Below the pieces are notes generated by a model that worked only from the letters and a program-made list of their open reading frames with translations, searched no databases and was not told where the DNA came from. Both the position numbers and the translations under genes were made by a program. Of a DNA stretch of 44,811 nt, positions 44,387-44,811 are shown piece by piece. Source of the stretch: Bacteroidota bacterium (GTDB lineage: Bacteria; Bacteroidota; Bacteroidia; Cytophagales; Cyclobacteriaceae); NCBI GenBank assembly GCA_022571715.1, contig JACZXH010000022.1, positions 1 to 44,811 of the forward strand, given 5' to 3'. Numbering within the stretch: position 1 is the stretch's first letter; each line of letters opens with the position of its first letter.

Positions 44387-44604
44387 GGCAGTTACAAATA
44401 TCACCTTATTTCGAGTAAAACCAATCTACGTTATGACCCTGGATCAGTGTGAAATAGGTCTGGAAATTTTATTGGAATTAGGTGGAAATTGAAGAAATAA
44501 TTATGTATGGCTATAACTAGATTTATTTAATTGGATAGGCGAACTCAATACCAGGCAATGTCGATCCTGACAACCTGGGGGTGAAATTTGGAAGCAAAAA
44601 CGGC

Positions 44605-44781
44605 TTATCTTGCTTTAATCCATAAAATGCTAAGTTTAACAATGCTTAGTGAGGCAGGATGTTCCACAGGGGTTACTCCTAAAATGCCATCTACTAAAAA
44701 GGAATTGCTTGGATCTGATTCTGAAAAACGAATAATATTCGTATTTGATTTGTCAATAAATCGTATATATTTGGAACGCAT
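44605..44781 (-). CDS. possible small protein, 58 aa
   Basis: An open frame of 58 codons (MRSKYIRFIDKSNTN... WIKAR). It looks mildly protein-like but matches no family I know, and the window ends 30 bases upstream of its ATG. It is the only candidate in the 44405-44811 stretch, which otherwise shows nothing. Confidence 0.25.
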   Translation of the reverse strand: MRSKYIRFIDKSNTNIIRFSESDPSNSFLVDGILGVTPVEHPASLSIVKLSILWIKAR

Positions 44782-44811
44782 TAACGGTATGTCTTTGTCA
44801 CCAATTTGTCA

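Noticed and set aside
1-44811. CRISPR array, rRNA operon, intact IS element or prophage
   Set aside because: No regular short direct repeats, rRNA sequence, transposase or phage structural genes were seen; the only mobile traces are an integrase remnant and the GIY-YIG array.

Overview
This window looks like a chromosomal segment of a Bacteroidota bacterium, most likely of the Cytophagales. The evidence is a moderate AT bias, almost no Shine-Dalgarno sites, several TAnnTTTG-type -7 promoter boxes, the long form of IspG, and lineage-typical families (HYC_CC_PP protein, Arm-domain tyrosine integrase, DUF6728-like and DUF2784 proteins). The assignment rests on gene content only.

Layout. 1-3.1 kb: the 3' part of a CHAT-domain peptidase gene, then a decayed zone (a coupled pair of small genes, a truncated membrane gene, an integrase remnant). 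This leads into an unusual tandem array at tRNA-Pro: a tRNA-Pro 5'-half look-alike plus a GIY-YIG nuclease gene, a second look-alike with a gutted GIY-YIG gene, the intact tRNA-Pro(TGG), and tRNA-Arg(TCT). 3.3-11.4 kb: a secreted M28 peptidase, small exported proteins, a sterol-desaturase-family hydroxylase, a frameshifted ArsR regulator beside a CstB-like persulfide dioxygenase-rhodanese fusion, and a class-C beta-lactamase-like serine hydrolase. 11.5-16.8 kb: an exported TPR-CHAT protein facing an operon of ECF sigma factor, membrane anti-sigma/TPR protein and lipoprotein. This is the most interesting candidate system here: a periplasmic caspase-like protease next to a sigma factor held by a membrane protein with a periplasmic TPR-like domain. 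17-22.2 kb: a SulP transporter-carbonic anhydrase operon bracketed by two copies of a phosphatase segment, plus a fossil copy of the 29.7-30.7 kb region. 22.4-29.9 kb: a Cus-type copper/silver RND efflux operon led by a HYC_CC_PP gene, with a palindromic operator candidate abutting a -7 box. 30-38.2 kb: DUF2784, Zn-ribbon protein, IspG, small DUF6728-like protein, MmcQ/YjbR, lipoprotein, LeuS and a small Zn-ribbon protein. 38.3-40.6 kb: remnants of SPFH, Arc-like and PH-like genes, an exported amidohydrolase, and a TerC pseudogene broken by a 7-bp tandem duplication. 40.7-44.4 kb: a secreted M20 peptidase and a KefB-like antiporter.

Overall the window mixes housekeeping genes (ispG, leuS, tRNAs), exported hydrolases and stress modules (metal efflux, persulfide detoxification, CHAT/sigma signalling). 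It also has many decayed or duplicated pieces: at least eight loci are truncated, frameshifted or fossil copies. No CRISPR array, rRNA or intact insertion sequence was seen.
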